From RH-AL1 sp050013235 (lineage in GTDB: Bacteria > Pseudomonadota > Alphaproteobacteria > Rhizobiales > Beijerinckiaceae), in assembly GCA_050013235.1 (NCBI GenBank), contig JBEKFQ010000015.1, positions 3,311-67,310 of the forward strand: DNA of 64,000 bases, written 5' to 3'. The notes beneath the pieces were generated by a model. The model was not told the origin of the DNA, searched no databases, and worked only from the letters and a program-made list of their open reading frames with translations. Below are positions 18,465 to 25,630 of the stretch, piece by piece. A program made the translations under genes and the position numbers. Numbering within the stretch: the stretch's first letter is position 1; each line of letters begins with the position of its first letter.

Positions 18465-18887
18465 ATGGCCATGATCCGCATCACCCCCCGCATCGCGATC
18501 GACGAGACCGAATTGGTCTACACCTTTGCGCGCGCGAGCGGACCCGGCGGCCAGAATGTCAACAAGGTGGAAAGCGCGGTCCATTTGCGCTTCGATGTCT
18601 GGGGCTCGCCGTCGCTCGACGAGGGCACCAAGGCCAGGCTCGCGCGGCTGGCGGGCAGCCGGCTGACGACGGATGGCGTGCTGATCATTTTCGCGCAGAG
18701 CCACCGCAGCCAAGAGCGCAACCGGCAAGAGGCGCTGGAACGTCTAAGCGCCTTGATCGCGGCGGCGGGCGAGCGGCCGAAACCACGGATCAAGACGCGT
18801 CCGACGCTGGCGTCGAAAACGCGGCGGCTCGATGCCAAGGTCAAGCGCGGCCTCACCAAACGCCTGCGCGGAACGGCGGAGGATTGA
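18465..18887 (+). CDS. arfB: peptidyl-tRNA hydrolase ArfB (ribosome rescue)
   Basis: Release-factor-like protein that frees ribosomes stalled on non-stop mRNA. The catalytic GGQ is in ASGPGGQNVNKV (about residues 25-36), and the 140-residue length with a highly basic C-terminal tail (SKTRRLDAKVKRGLTKRL) is typical of ArfB/YaeJ, not of full RF1/RF2. The tail enters the empty mRNA channel. No ribosome binding site precedes the ATG. Confidence 0.95.
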   Translation: MAMIRITPRIAIDETELVYTFARASGPGGQNVNKVESAVHLRFDVWGSPSLDEGTKARLARLAGSRLTTDGVLIIFAQSHRSQERNRQEALERLSALIAAAGERPKPRIKTRPTLASKTRRLDAKVKRGLTKRLRGTAED

Positions 18888-19034
18888 TTTCGAACATCCC
18901 GTCAACCCGGTGCAAACGTTTCGCACGCGTTTGGATTCAGACGAAATTAGAAGTCTTGCCCCATGCTTCCGGGTCTCCGGCGCTGAGGACCATCCCGTCC
19001 CAGTGGGTCAATTCGATATTTGGTGCCTTGGCCG

Positions 19035-20003
19035 ATGAACAGTGCCGAACACAGCGATCTCATGTTCCGGCGCTTTCTCGAGCGCATCACCGATTATGCG
19101 TTGTTCCTGTTGGACAAAGAAGGCCGGGTGGGCTCCTGGAACGAGGGCGCGCGGGCGATTATCGGCTACGACCGCCAAGAAATCATCGGACAGCCGGTCT
19201 CGATCTTTTACACGCCGGAGGCGCAGGCCGGTGGACTTCCCGTCCGGGCCCTGGCTGAAAGCCGCTTGTCCGGACGTTTCGACATCGAGGATTGGCAGGT
19301 GCGGAAGGACGGCGGGCGCTTTTGGGCCGCGATCACGATGACCGCCATCCAGGACGACGACGGTCTGATCACCGGTTTCGGCGCCATGATCCGCGACTTG
19401 ACCGGCCGGCTCGAGGCCGAGGCGCAAAAGGCCAGCGTCATGGCGCTTTTGGAAAAAACCGCCGGGACCGATTTTCTCACCGGCGCGGCCAACCGCCGGT
19501 CGCTCGATGCCGCGCTGATCACCGGCATCGCCACGGCGAAACGTCATGGGCGGCCGTTGTCGATCGCCATGGCCGATATCGACCATTTCAAGACGTTCAA
19601 CGACAGCCATGGTCATCAGGCCGGCGACCGCTACCTCAAGGAGGCGATCGCCGCCTGGAAAAGCGTGTTGCGGGCGAGTTGTCTGCTCGCCCGGTATGGC
19701 GGCGAGGAATTCACCGTCATCCTGCCCGACACCGCGCTCGCCCACGCCTTGGAGGCGATGAACCGCCTGCGGCTCGCCAGCCCCGCGCCCCACACCTGTT
19801 CGATCGGCGTCGCGCAATGGGATGGGACCGAGACCGCCGAGGCCTTGATCCATCGCGCCGACCAAGGCCTTTACGCCGCCAAGCAGGCCGGCCGGAACCG
19901 GGTCGAGGCCGGGCCACCGGGCCATCCCGGCGCGCCGCCATTCCAGCCTGACGCCAGAGGCTTCGATCTCGGGGATCTCGCGATTCCCCGGCATATCGGG
20001 TAA
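19035..20003 (+). CDS. PAS-GGDEF diguanylate cyclase
   Basis: 322-residue soluble signalling protein. A PAS domain (about 10-130; WNEGARAIIGYDRQEIIGQP) is linked by a short coiled coil to a GGDEF domain (about 145-290) with DFLTGAANRR and intact active site RYGGEEF, so it should make c-di-GMP. The inhibitory I-site position five residues before the motif reads RASC instead of RxxD, so product inhibition may be lost. No membrane segment. ATG 19035 is preferred over an in-frame ATG at 19020. PAS ligand unknown. Confidence 0.92.
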   Translation: MNSAEHSDLMFRRFLERITDYALFLLDKEGRVGSWNEGARAIIGYDRQEIIGQPVSIFYTPEAQAGGLPVRALAESRLSGRFDIEDWQVRKDGGRFWAAITMTAIQDDDGLITGFGAMIRDLTGRLEAEAQKASVMALLEKTAGTDFLTGAANRRSLDAALITGIATAKRHGRPLSIAMADIDHFKTFNDSHGHQAGDRYLKEAIAAWKSVLRASCLLARYGGEEFTVILPDTALAHALEAMNRLRLASPAPHTCSIGVAQWDGTETAEALIHRADQGLYAAKQAGRNRVEAGPPGHPGAPPFQPDARGFDLGDLAIPRHIG

Positions 20004-20045
20004 GATCCCGCACGATTTTCTTCCGCCGGAAAGGCAAAGCCGCCG

Positions 20046-20489
20046 ATGAGCCGCCTCGTTTACGTGCTGAATGGCCCCAACCTGAACCTATTGGGCAAAC
20101 GCGAGCCCGAAATTTACGGCAGCGAAACGCTCGCGGATGTCGAGCGGCAGTGCCTGGCCTTGGCCGGAGAACTCAAGCTCGAGCTGCGTTTTCACCAAAG
20201 CAATCGCGAATACGAGCTCATCGATTGGATTCACGAGGCCCGCGAAACAGCCGCCGGCGTCGTGATCAACCCCGCCGCCTTCACCCACACGTCCGTGGCG
20301 ATCCTCGACGCACTCGCCGCGTTCGAGGGGCCGGTCATCGAGGTCCATATTTCCAACGTGCACCGGCGCGAGGAATTCCGTCACCATTCCTTCGTCTCCG
20401 GCCGCGCCGAGGGCGTGATCGCGGGATGCGGGACGCAGGGCTATCTCTTCGGCTTGCAACGCATCGCCCGGTTGATCGAGGGGCGGTGA
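20046..20489 (+). CDS. aroQ: type II 3-dehydroquinate dehydratase AroQ
   Basis: Third step of the shikimate pathway, in the cytoplasm. The 147-residue product has VLNGPNLNLLGKREPEIYG with the catalytic Tyr, INPAAFTHTSVAI, EVHISNVHRREEFRHHS and a C-terminal GCGTQGY. Full length. It starts 43 bases after the diguanylate cyclase stop, so the two may share a transcript. Repeat copy 2 lies downstream. Confidence 0.97.
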   Translation: MSRLVYVLNGPNLNLLGKREPEIYGSETLADVERQCLALAGELKLELRFHQSNREYELIDWIHEARETAAGVVINPAAFTHTSVAILDALAAFEGPVIEVHISNVHRREEFRHHSFVSGRAEGVIAGCGTQGYLFGLQRIARLIEGR

Positions 20490-20531
20490 GGGGCGCGGGA
20501 GGGTTTGGCGGTGCCGCTCCCCGCCAGGCTC

Positions 20532-20647
20532 TAGAGCGCGTTCCGCTTTGGTGGAATCACCAAAGCGATAAGAACTCGTTCTCTTTTTAATAAGTTAGAG
20601 CATGTCCTCGATCGAAAAAGTCTGCAACTTTTTCGCGACATGCTCTA
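20532..20647 (-). repeat. 115-bp two-hairpin interspersed repeat, copy 2
   Basis: Inverted relative to copy 1 and nearly identical to it. Stem 20544-20552 with 20559-20567 (CGCTTTGGT/ACCAAAGCG) and the nested hairpin with inner stem CGAAAAAGT at the right end. The terminal CTA at 20645-20647 is, on the minus strand, the TAG stop codon of the small Cys protein. Sits between convergent aroQ and that gene. Confidence 0.9.
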
Positions 20648-20866
20648 ATGCGACATGATTTTCCGGCAGGCGGGGCTCAAGTGGCGCAAATGCTGTTTGA
20701 GGCAGCCGGCGATCTCGTCCTCGTTCGGGACAAATTCCTCGCAGAGGCGATGCACGTCGGCTTCGCAAGCCTGCTGCCCCTCTTGGCGGGAGGGACTTTG
20801 CGCGACTGCGAGGCTCGAAAAAGAAAACGTAAGAACGAGCGACAGAATGGCGGCTCGAGTGATCAT
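20645..20866 (-). CDS. small exported Cys-containing protein
   Basis: 73 residues: a signal peptide (AILSLVLTFSFSSLAVAQS) followed by about 50 mature residues with three cysteines, C(9)C-type spacing in ACEADVHRLCEEF and another in SPACRKIM. This resembles a widespread but uncharacterised family of short alphaproteobacterial periplasmic proteins with a Cys-rich repeat; I do not know its function. Its stop codon TAG is contributed by the end of repeat copy 2. Confidence 0.75.
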   Translation of the reverse strand: MITRAAILSLVLTFSFSSLAVAQSPSRQEGQQACEADVHRLCEEFVPNEDEIAGCLKQHLRHLSPACRKIMSH

Positions 20867-20972
20867 GGGGTTTTTCCTTGCTTTTCCGCGCCGTCCGCTT
20901 GCCGCGTAACGCTTGCCCGCGTTGTTTTAGCGGAAGTTCGCGGCCAAGCAATCCGGTATTTCGGGACATGCG

Positions 20973-21638
20973 TCACCGACCCAAAATCCGCCCGGCCAAG
21001 AAGCGGTTGGCGATAATGACCAGCGCCACGGCGGCGGCGTGAACGGCGAGATCGGTCACGGCGGCATCGTAGGGGTGGAACAGGGTCAGGAGTGTCGCCG
21101 CCGCCGCCGCCACGGCGAGGCCCGCGAGCGCCCCGGTTAGGTTGGGCGCGAGCGAATAGCCCCGCCGCAGCATGACCAACAAGACGGCCGAGAGCGGGAT
21201 CGACAGACCCAGGATGAACGCAAGGCAATCCTTGGTGTCGGCGAGCGAGGCCTCGTGGGTGCCGGGAATGAGCCAGTTGCGCGCGCAACCCAGTCCGCTC
21301 GCGCCGATCCACAGCGCGAGGCCCGGCAGCGGCAAAAGCCCCCAGGCCCGGCTACGATCCGGCAGGTCGACTTCCAAGGCTGCCACCACCGCGAGAGCCG
21401 CGGTGAGCGCCGAGCCCACGACCGCGAGCCACATGTCGGGGGCGCCCATCATGCGCGCCCGGAACGCGCTGAGATCGGCGAAGCTGACCAGCCCCAGCGC
21501 CACGATCGCGACCAGGCCAAGCCAGATCAGCGCCCGCAGCCAAGGCGATAGCAGCGGCTTGACCGGCCGCAGATCGGCGACGAGACCGTTCACGAAGCTG
21601 TCGAGTTCTTGGTTGGTTTTGGCTGCGGTCTCAGACAT
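20973..21638 (-). CDS. nrsF: NrsF-type (DUF1109) six-TM anti-sigma factor
   Basis: 221-residue polytopic protein with about six membrane segments, matching the NrsF/DUF1109 family that sequesters SigF-type ECF factors. Cysteines at 118 (GLGCARNW) and 138 (TKDCLAF) lie in positions suited to metal or redox sensing, as proposed for Caulobacter NrsF. Its ATG lies inside the end of the upstream sigma gene (8-base overlap), so the two are translated together. Confidence 0.9.
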   Translation of the reverse strand: MSETAAKTNQELDSFVNGLVADLRPVKPLLSPWLRALIWLGLVAIVALGLVSFADLSAFRARMMGAPDMWLAVVGSALTAALAVVAALEVDLPDRSRAWGLLPLPGLALWIGASGLGCARNWLIPGTHEASLADTKDCLAFILGLSIPLSAVLLVMLRRGYSLAPNLTGALAGLAVAAAAATLLTLFHPYDAAVTDLAVHAAAVALVIIANRFLAGRILGR

Positions 21639-22221
21639 GTTTGTCCGCCCCGCCGAGCCGGATCCGCAACGCTTTCAGCGCGCGATGAAGGTTGACCTTG
21701 AGCGCGCCCGTGGTCTTGCCGGTCTCGTTGGCGGCTTCGCTGAGAGATTGTTCGCGCAGCGCCAGGCGCTCCACGGCTTCGCGCTGGCCCTCGGGCAAAA
21801 AGGCGATGGCCTCGCGCAGAATCTTGGCCCGGCCATCTTGTTCCAAGCCTTGAGCCGGCCCGCCACCGGGGTCGGCGTGATCTTCGTAAGCGAGCGGCGC
21901 ATGGACTTCGCGGCGCCCCGCGCGGCCATGCTTGCGCAAGCAGTCGATGGCGCGGCGCTGCGCGATCGTACCGAGCCAGGCCGAAAAAGATCGCGAGGGA
22001 TCATAGGTTTGCCGCGCATGATGCAGGGTCAGAAGGGTCTCTTGCACGACATCGTTGATCCGATCGTCGCTGACCCCGGCCCGCCTGCCGACGCGACGGA
22101 TGAACGGCTCGCAGTCACGCAACAATTCGCCGTAAGCGCGGCGGTCGCCGGCTTGAACCGCGATCATCAATTGAGAGAGGCGCCGGTCGAGATCAACGGC
22201 CGCCCCCTTGGCTTTTGACAT
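21631..22221 (-). CDS. ECF sigma factor, SigF-like
   Basis: 196-residue group IV sigma factor. Region 2 (AYGELLRDCEPFIRRV, DDRINDVVQETLLTLH, AWLGTIAQRRAIDCLRK) and region 4 (FLPEGQREAVERLALREQSLSEAA, then TGALKVNLHRALKALR) are complete. ATG at 22219-22221 (MSKAKGAAVDLD) is favoured; a frame to 22302 adds residues of doubtful quality. Paired with NrsF, it probably responds to metal or oxidative stress. The BufAB-type genes often in such regulons are not adjacent. Confidence 0.93.
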   Translation of the reverse strand: MSKAKGAAVDLDRRLSQLMIAVQAGDRRAYGELLRDCEPFIRRVGRRAGVSDDRINDVVQETLLTLHHARQTYDPSRSFSAWLGTIAQRRAIDCLRKHGRAGRREVHAPLAYEDHADPGGGPAQGLEQDGRAKILREAIAFLPEGQREAVERLALREQSLSEAANETGKTTGALKVNLHRALKALRIRLGGADKHV

Positions 22222-22643
22222 CACAGGCTCGCGATATGGCACCCTGTCCATCAGCCTCAAAGCCTGCGGATTGGCAAGTGCCGCGATCATGTTTTGCCCC
22301 ATTATTCCCCGCCCGGCCAGCTTCCCTCGAGGCGGACCCCTAGCCGTGACGAAGCTATTCGCCGCGGCGGAGGCTCTGGTTACAGGTAACCTGCGTGCTT
22401 GCCCGGGGAAGGTGCGCCGCCAGTTTGTTCAACGGCATTCGTGCTGCCCGGTTGCTCGCTCACCAGACCGTTCGCGGACCGCTATGAGCGCGGTGACAAT
22501 CGCCGTCTCGGGGCATTCGAACCCATGAATCTCACGCCTTGCGAAAACTGCAAGCTGCTCGGCGTCCTGGCTGCCGGGGGGCGGCGGACCCGCGGCAAAC
22601 GCCAAATTTCCCGGTTTCGCAGCGATGCCGTGGGGGCTTTGTA
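22222..22643. other. intergenic region upstream of the sigF-like gene
   Basis: About 420 bases without a supported gene; several short frames overlap and none resembles a protein. It should contain the sigma-factor promoter. Confidence 0.45.
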
Positions 22644-22757
22644 ATGCGGGGAACCGTGCTGAGCGTCAGCCTCAGCCCCATCCACGGGTTTCATAAAACG
22701 CCGCGGCAAAACATCCGCCTGCTCGCGGGCCTCGGCGTCGAAGGCGATGCCCCTTGA
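22644..22757 (+). pseudogene. MOSC-domain protein, 5' fragment
   Basis: 37 codons beginning ATG at 22644 read MRGTVLSVSLSPIHGF... and then LLAGLGVEGDAP, stop. This matches the N-terminus of MOSC-domain (molybdenum cofactor sulfurase C-terminal-like) proteins up to the GVEGDAH motif, where homology ends abruptly at about 22755. The rest (about 150 residues expected) is not found downstream. The break coincides with the left edge of an AT-richer segment, so an insertion or deletion probably truncated the gene. Confidence 0.65.
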
Positions 22758-22978
22758 GATCGTCGCGATGATCCATCCGGGTTAACAGCTATTTTGCAGA
22801 TTGCTACCATAAATAGTAATTAACCAAGTGATATCTAAAGTAACCATTACATGGTTATCGTCAGCAACCATGAATCGCAATTTATAGCGACGTACCACGG
22901 AAAACGAAAATTGCATGTTTACTAATAGAGATCGGAGGTAGTAATTTATAACAAATAATACGTTATGGAGACGACCAC

Positions 22979-24685
22979 ATGGCGATCAGCAAGGGGTCCG
23001 ATAGGAACGAGATGGGCAGCTTCGATGTCTGCATTGTCGGGTCCGGCCCAGTCGGACTGGCGCTCATGCTTGAATGCCAAAAGCAGGGGCTATCGGTTAT
23101 TGTTCTGGAGGCCGAAGGGGAATTTTCCCCGGGCACAGCGTGTGAAGCATCGAAGGCCGACATCGCCGATCCCCGCCACCATGTGCCTATGGACCTCGCG
23201 GTCTGCCGGGCCTTTGGCGGGACGTCATGGACCTGGGGCGGACGCTGCGTGGCGTTCGACGATATCGACTTTGAACCCCGGCCCTATATGCAGCAAAACG
23301 GCTGGCCCTTTAGTCACGATACTTTGAGGCCCTGGTATAGCAAAGCAGTTTCCTATCTGGGCTGCGGCGTCGATCAGTTTACGGCTCCCTCGCCAACATG
23401 GTCGGGCAAGATCGACAAAGTATCGGCCGAGAGGCTCGAACGTTGGCCGCAACAACCCAAACGCGCCATCGTTTATCGCAAGGAGATCGAAAACGCCGAG
23501 CGCCTGAGCGTGCATCTCTATAGTACCGTAACCGGACTCGATCTCGGTGTAACCGGTCAGTTGGTCGAGAGTGTCAGGGTGGCAGGCGCTGATCGCAGAC
23601 CTGTCCAAGCAAAATATTACGTCCTCGTATGTGGAGGGTTGGAAACAACGCGGTTGCTGCTTTCGACGCAGCGTCGTTGGCCCGATCATTTCGGAGGCGA
23701 GGCGGGCGCGCTTGGCCGCTATTACATGGGCCATCTTGGAGGCACGATCGCAAACATCGTGCTGAACGACGGCGAGGATATCGACAATTTCGACTTCAAC
23801 CTTGATGAGGCGGGCGTCTTCGTGCGGCGAACGTTTTCCATCGACGATGAGACACTGAAAGCCGAAGAACTTCAAAATATTACCTTCTGGCCTGACAATC
23901 TCCCGTTCCATGACGCAAACCACGGGAGCGGCCTGAACTCCTTGATTTTCCTGATCATGACGATCCCTTTTTGGGGGGGGCGTCTGGTAAGCGAAGCGAT
24001 CCGGCTCACAATCGTTGGGTCAGCGCCTCGGCGGTACTGGCCTCACATTCTGAATATTCTGCGCAGCCCCCTTGGAACATTGCGCGACACAGCCGCGGTC
24101 GTGCGAGACAGGTTCGTGTCGCGGCGATGGAAACCGGGATGGCTTTTCCGCAGTCCTAACAACACATACGTTCTCATCTATCGCGCAGAGCATCGTCCCT
24201 CGCGCGAGAGCGCTGTGAGTCTGAGCGACAAAAAAGACGCCTTCGGGCTAGAGAGCCTGTTCATCAATCTGCGCTTCAGTGAAGAGGACGCCAGCTCGGT
24301 GGTGCGCGCCCATGCCGTTTTGGACCAGGCTCTGCGCGCCGCGGGCAAAGGCAGGCTCGAATATGTCGCCCCTGAATCGAAATTAACAGAGCTCGTGCTT
24401 GAGCAGGCAATCGATGGATACCATCAGATCGGAACGACGCGCATGGGGATAGATCCCGCAACAAGCGTCGTCGGGCCGGATTGCAAGGTCCATGAACTAT
24501 CCAATCTCTACATTGCCTCAAGCAGCGTCTTTCCAAGTAGCGGACAGGCAAATCCGACTCTATTGGCGACCACGCTGGCCGTGCGTCTGGCCCACGAGCT
24601 TTTGCGTCGCGTGAACGGCGCCGACGATCGGGCGCGGCAACCCGACGCGGCAATCCGCCCGCGCGCGGAATTTTCCGTATCCTAA
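22979..24685 (+). CDS. GMC-family FAD-dependent oxidoreductase
   Basis: 568 residues. N-terminal FAD-binding VCIVGSGPVGLALMLE (about 17-32), the GGTSWTWGGRC loop, and the C-terminal GMC domain with GYHQIGTTRMG (active-site His) and SSGQANPTLLATTLAVRLA. Substrates of this sub-group are unknown to me; similar enzymes oxidise sugars or alcohols and turn up in polysaccharide clusters. GGAG at 22967-22970 is 8 bases before ATG 22979. Codon use is less GC-biased than neighbours. No signal peptide. A one-TM peptide gene follows 36 bases later and may be its partner. Confidence 0.88.
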   Translation: MAISKGSDRNEMGSFDVCIVGSGPVGLALMLECQKQGLSVIVLEAEGEFSPGTACEASKADIADPRHHVPMDLAVCRAFGGTSWTWGGRCVAFDDIDFEPRPYMQQNGWPFSHDTLRPWYSKAVSYLGCGVDQFTAPSPTWSGKIDKVSAERLERWPQQPKRAIVYRKEIENAERLSVHLYSTVTGLDLGVTGQLVESVRVAGADRRPVQAKYYVLVCGGLETTRLLLSTQRRWPDHFGGEAGALGRYYMGHLGGTIANIVLNDGEDIDNFDFNLDEAGVFVRRTFSIDDETLKAEELQNITFWPDNLPFHDANHGSGLNSLIFLIMTIPFWGGRLVSEAIRLTIVGSAPRRYWPHILNILRSPLGTLRDTAAVVRDRFVSRRWKPGWLFRSPNNTYVLIYRAEHRPSRESAVSLSDKKDAFGLESLFINLRFSEEDASSVVRAHAVLDQALRAAGKGRLEYVAPESKLTELVLEQAIDGYHQIGTTRMGIDPATSVVGPDCKVHELSNLYIASSSVFPSSGQANPTLLATTLAVRLAHELLRRVNGADDRARQPDAAIRPRAEFSVS

Positions 24686-24721
24686 AAAAGGCGCGCGCGA
24701 CGAAGCAAATCTGGAGTGCAG

Positions 24722-24916
24722 ATGATGAAATCCTTGGTCGTAAGCCTCACGGATCATATATCGCTTGGTAAAGAAAGTAGCTACAAGCTAATTCTAGTGA
24801 TGTTTTATGTCTCAATCATCGCGTTCATAGCTGCCGTTGCACTTACAGTAATTGTCGTCAAGTTAGGCATCCAAAAGTTATTAATTCGAATTTTTCGTCA
24901 ACAACCCTTGTCCTAA
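24722..24916 (+). CDS. short single-pass membrane protein, unknown
   Basis: 64-66 residues with one strong membrane segment (LILVMFYVSIIAFIAAVALTV) and a basic C-terminus (KLLIRIFRQQ). TGGAG at 24712-24716 suits ATG 24722 or 24725. AT-rich coding. It follows the GMC oxidoreductase by 36 bases in the same direction; it could anchor or provide electron access to that enzyme, but this is only suggested by position. Confidence 0.6.
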   Translation: MMKSLVVSLTDHISLGKESSYKLILVMFYVSIIAFIAAVALTVIVVKLGIQKLLIRIFRQQPLS

Positions 24917-25222
24917 AACGTTATTTTAGTCGAAGATGCAGTGTGGTAAACTAAAAACTATACGTATGAGCGTTAACGCGACAGAGACTCCTTGTCCAAG
25001 GCTGAATCCCGGGAGCGAGAGCGCGGCCGTTGCTGACAGCTAGGCTCTGTTGACAAAAGCCGGTCCCACGGCTGGCGGCAATTGCCCAGGCGTCGCCCGC
25101 GGCCATGACCTTCAGGGGATGATCCATTCCGGCCCGCTGAACGAAAGCGGCTTGTCGGGGGAGTTCAATCCGTCTTGGCCCCGCCTATATTCATCATGGC
25201 AGCGCAGCTCAAAGGGGGTCAC
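24917..25222. other. right flank of the island, no gene
   Basis: About 300 bases. The first part (to about 25000) is AT-rich; 25043-25058 resembles an IS6-type terminus; the remainder returns to the GC-rich background. A frame ending at the phhB start region (25060-25222) shows no recognisable protein. Confidence 0.45.
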
Positions 25223-25576
25223 ATGACCAAGACCTACGCCGAACCCGACATCCACGCCCGTCTCGCGGCGGATCTCCCGCATTGGCGCTTCGCCGATGGC
25301 ACGATTCAGCGGACGTATCAGACCGCGAGCTGGAAAAGCACGTTGATGGTTGTCACCACCATCGGTCATCTCGCCGAAGCAGCCTGGCACCATCCCGATC
25401 TCGCGGTGAACTACGACAGCGTGACCGTCAAGCTTTCCACGCATTCGGCCAAAGGCATCACGGATTTCGATTTCCTCCTCGCGGCGAAAATCGAGGAGGT
25501 GATCTTGTGGCGGCCGGGCCAACCGTTTTCCGGCACGCCCGGGGATGCCCGGCACGCCTATATTAAATACGATTGA
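25223..25576 (+). CDS. phhB: pterin-4a-carbinolamine dehydratase-like protein
   Basis: 117 residues of the PCD/DCoH family, with the active-site signature in AEAAWHHPDLAVNYDSVTVKLSTH split by normal spacing (EAAWHHPDL). It dehydrates 4a-hydroxy-tetrahydropterin; in methylotrophs a PCD homologue is associated with methanopterin synthesis, while no phenylalanine hydroxylase is seen here. ATG 25223 follows AAAGGGGG (25211-25218) at ideal spacing, so it is chosen over upstream ATGs at 25196 and 25175. Convergent with rpoD. Confidence 0.9.
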   Translation: MTKTYAEPDIHARLAADLPHWRFADGTIQRTYQTASWKSTLMVVTTIGHLAEAAWHHPDLAVNYDSVTVKLSTHSAKGITDFDFLLAAKIEEVILWRPGQPFSGTPGDARHAYIKYD

Positions 25577-25630
25577 GGATGGTCCCGCCGAGGCTCGGCT
25601 CATCCCGCGTACGGGATAAGCAATCCCGCC

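Larger units (their letters stand above)
22758..25058. mobile_element. putative small genomic island (GMC oxidoreductase plus one-TM peptide)
   Basis: This stretch differs from its surroundings: the non-coding ends (22790-22978 and 24917-25000) are strikingly AT-rich, and the two genes use more A/T than neighbours. The left edge abuts a truncated MOSC gene; near the right edge GGCTCTGTTGACAAAA (25043-25058) resembles the terminal inverted repeat of IS6-like elements. No integrase or transposase is inside, so the mode of arrival is inferred. Confidence 0.45.

Noticed and set aside
25150..25185. tRNA-like T-arm sequence (GGAGTTCAATCC)
   Set aside because: No acceptor stem, anticodon arm or CCA context could be folded around it.
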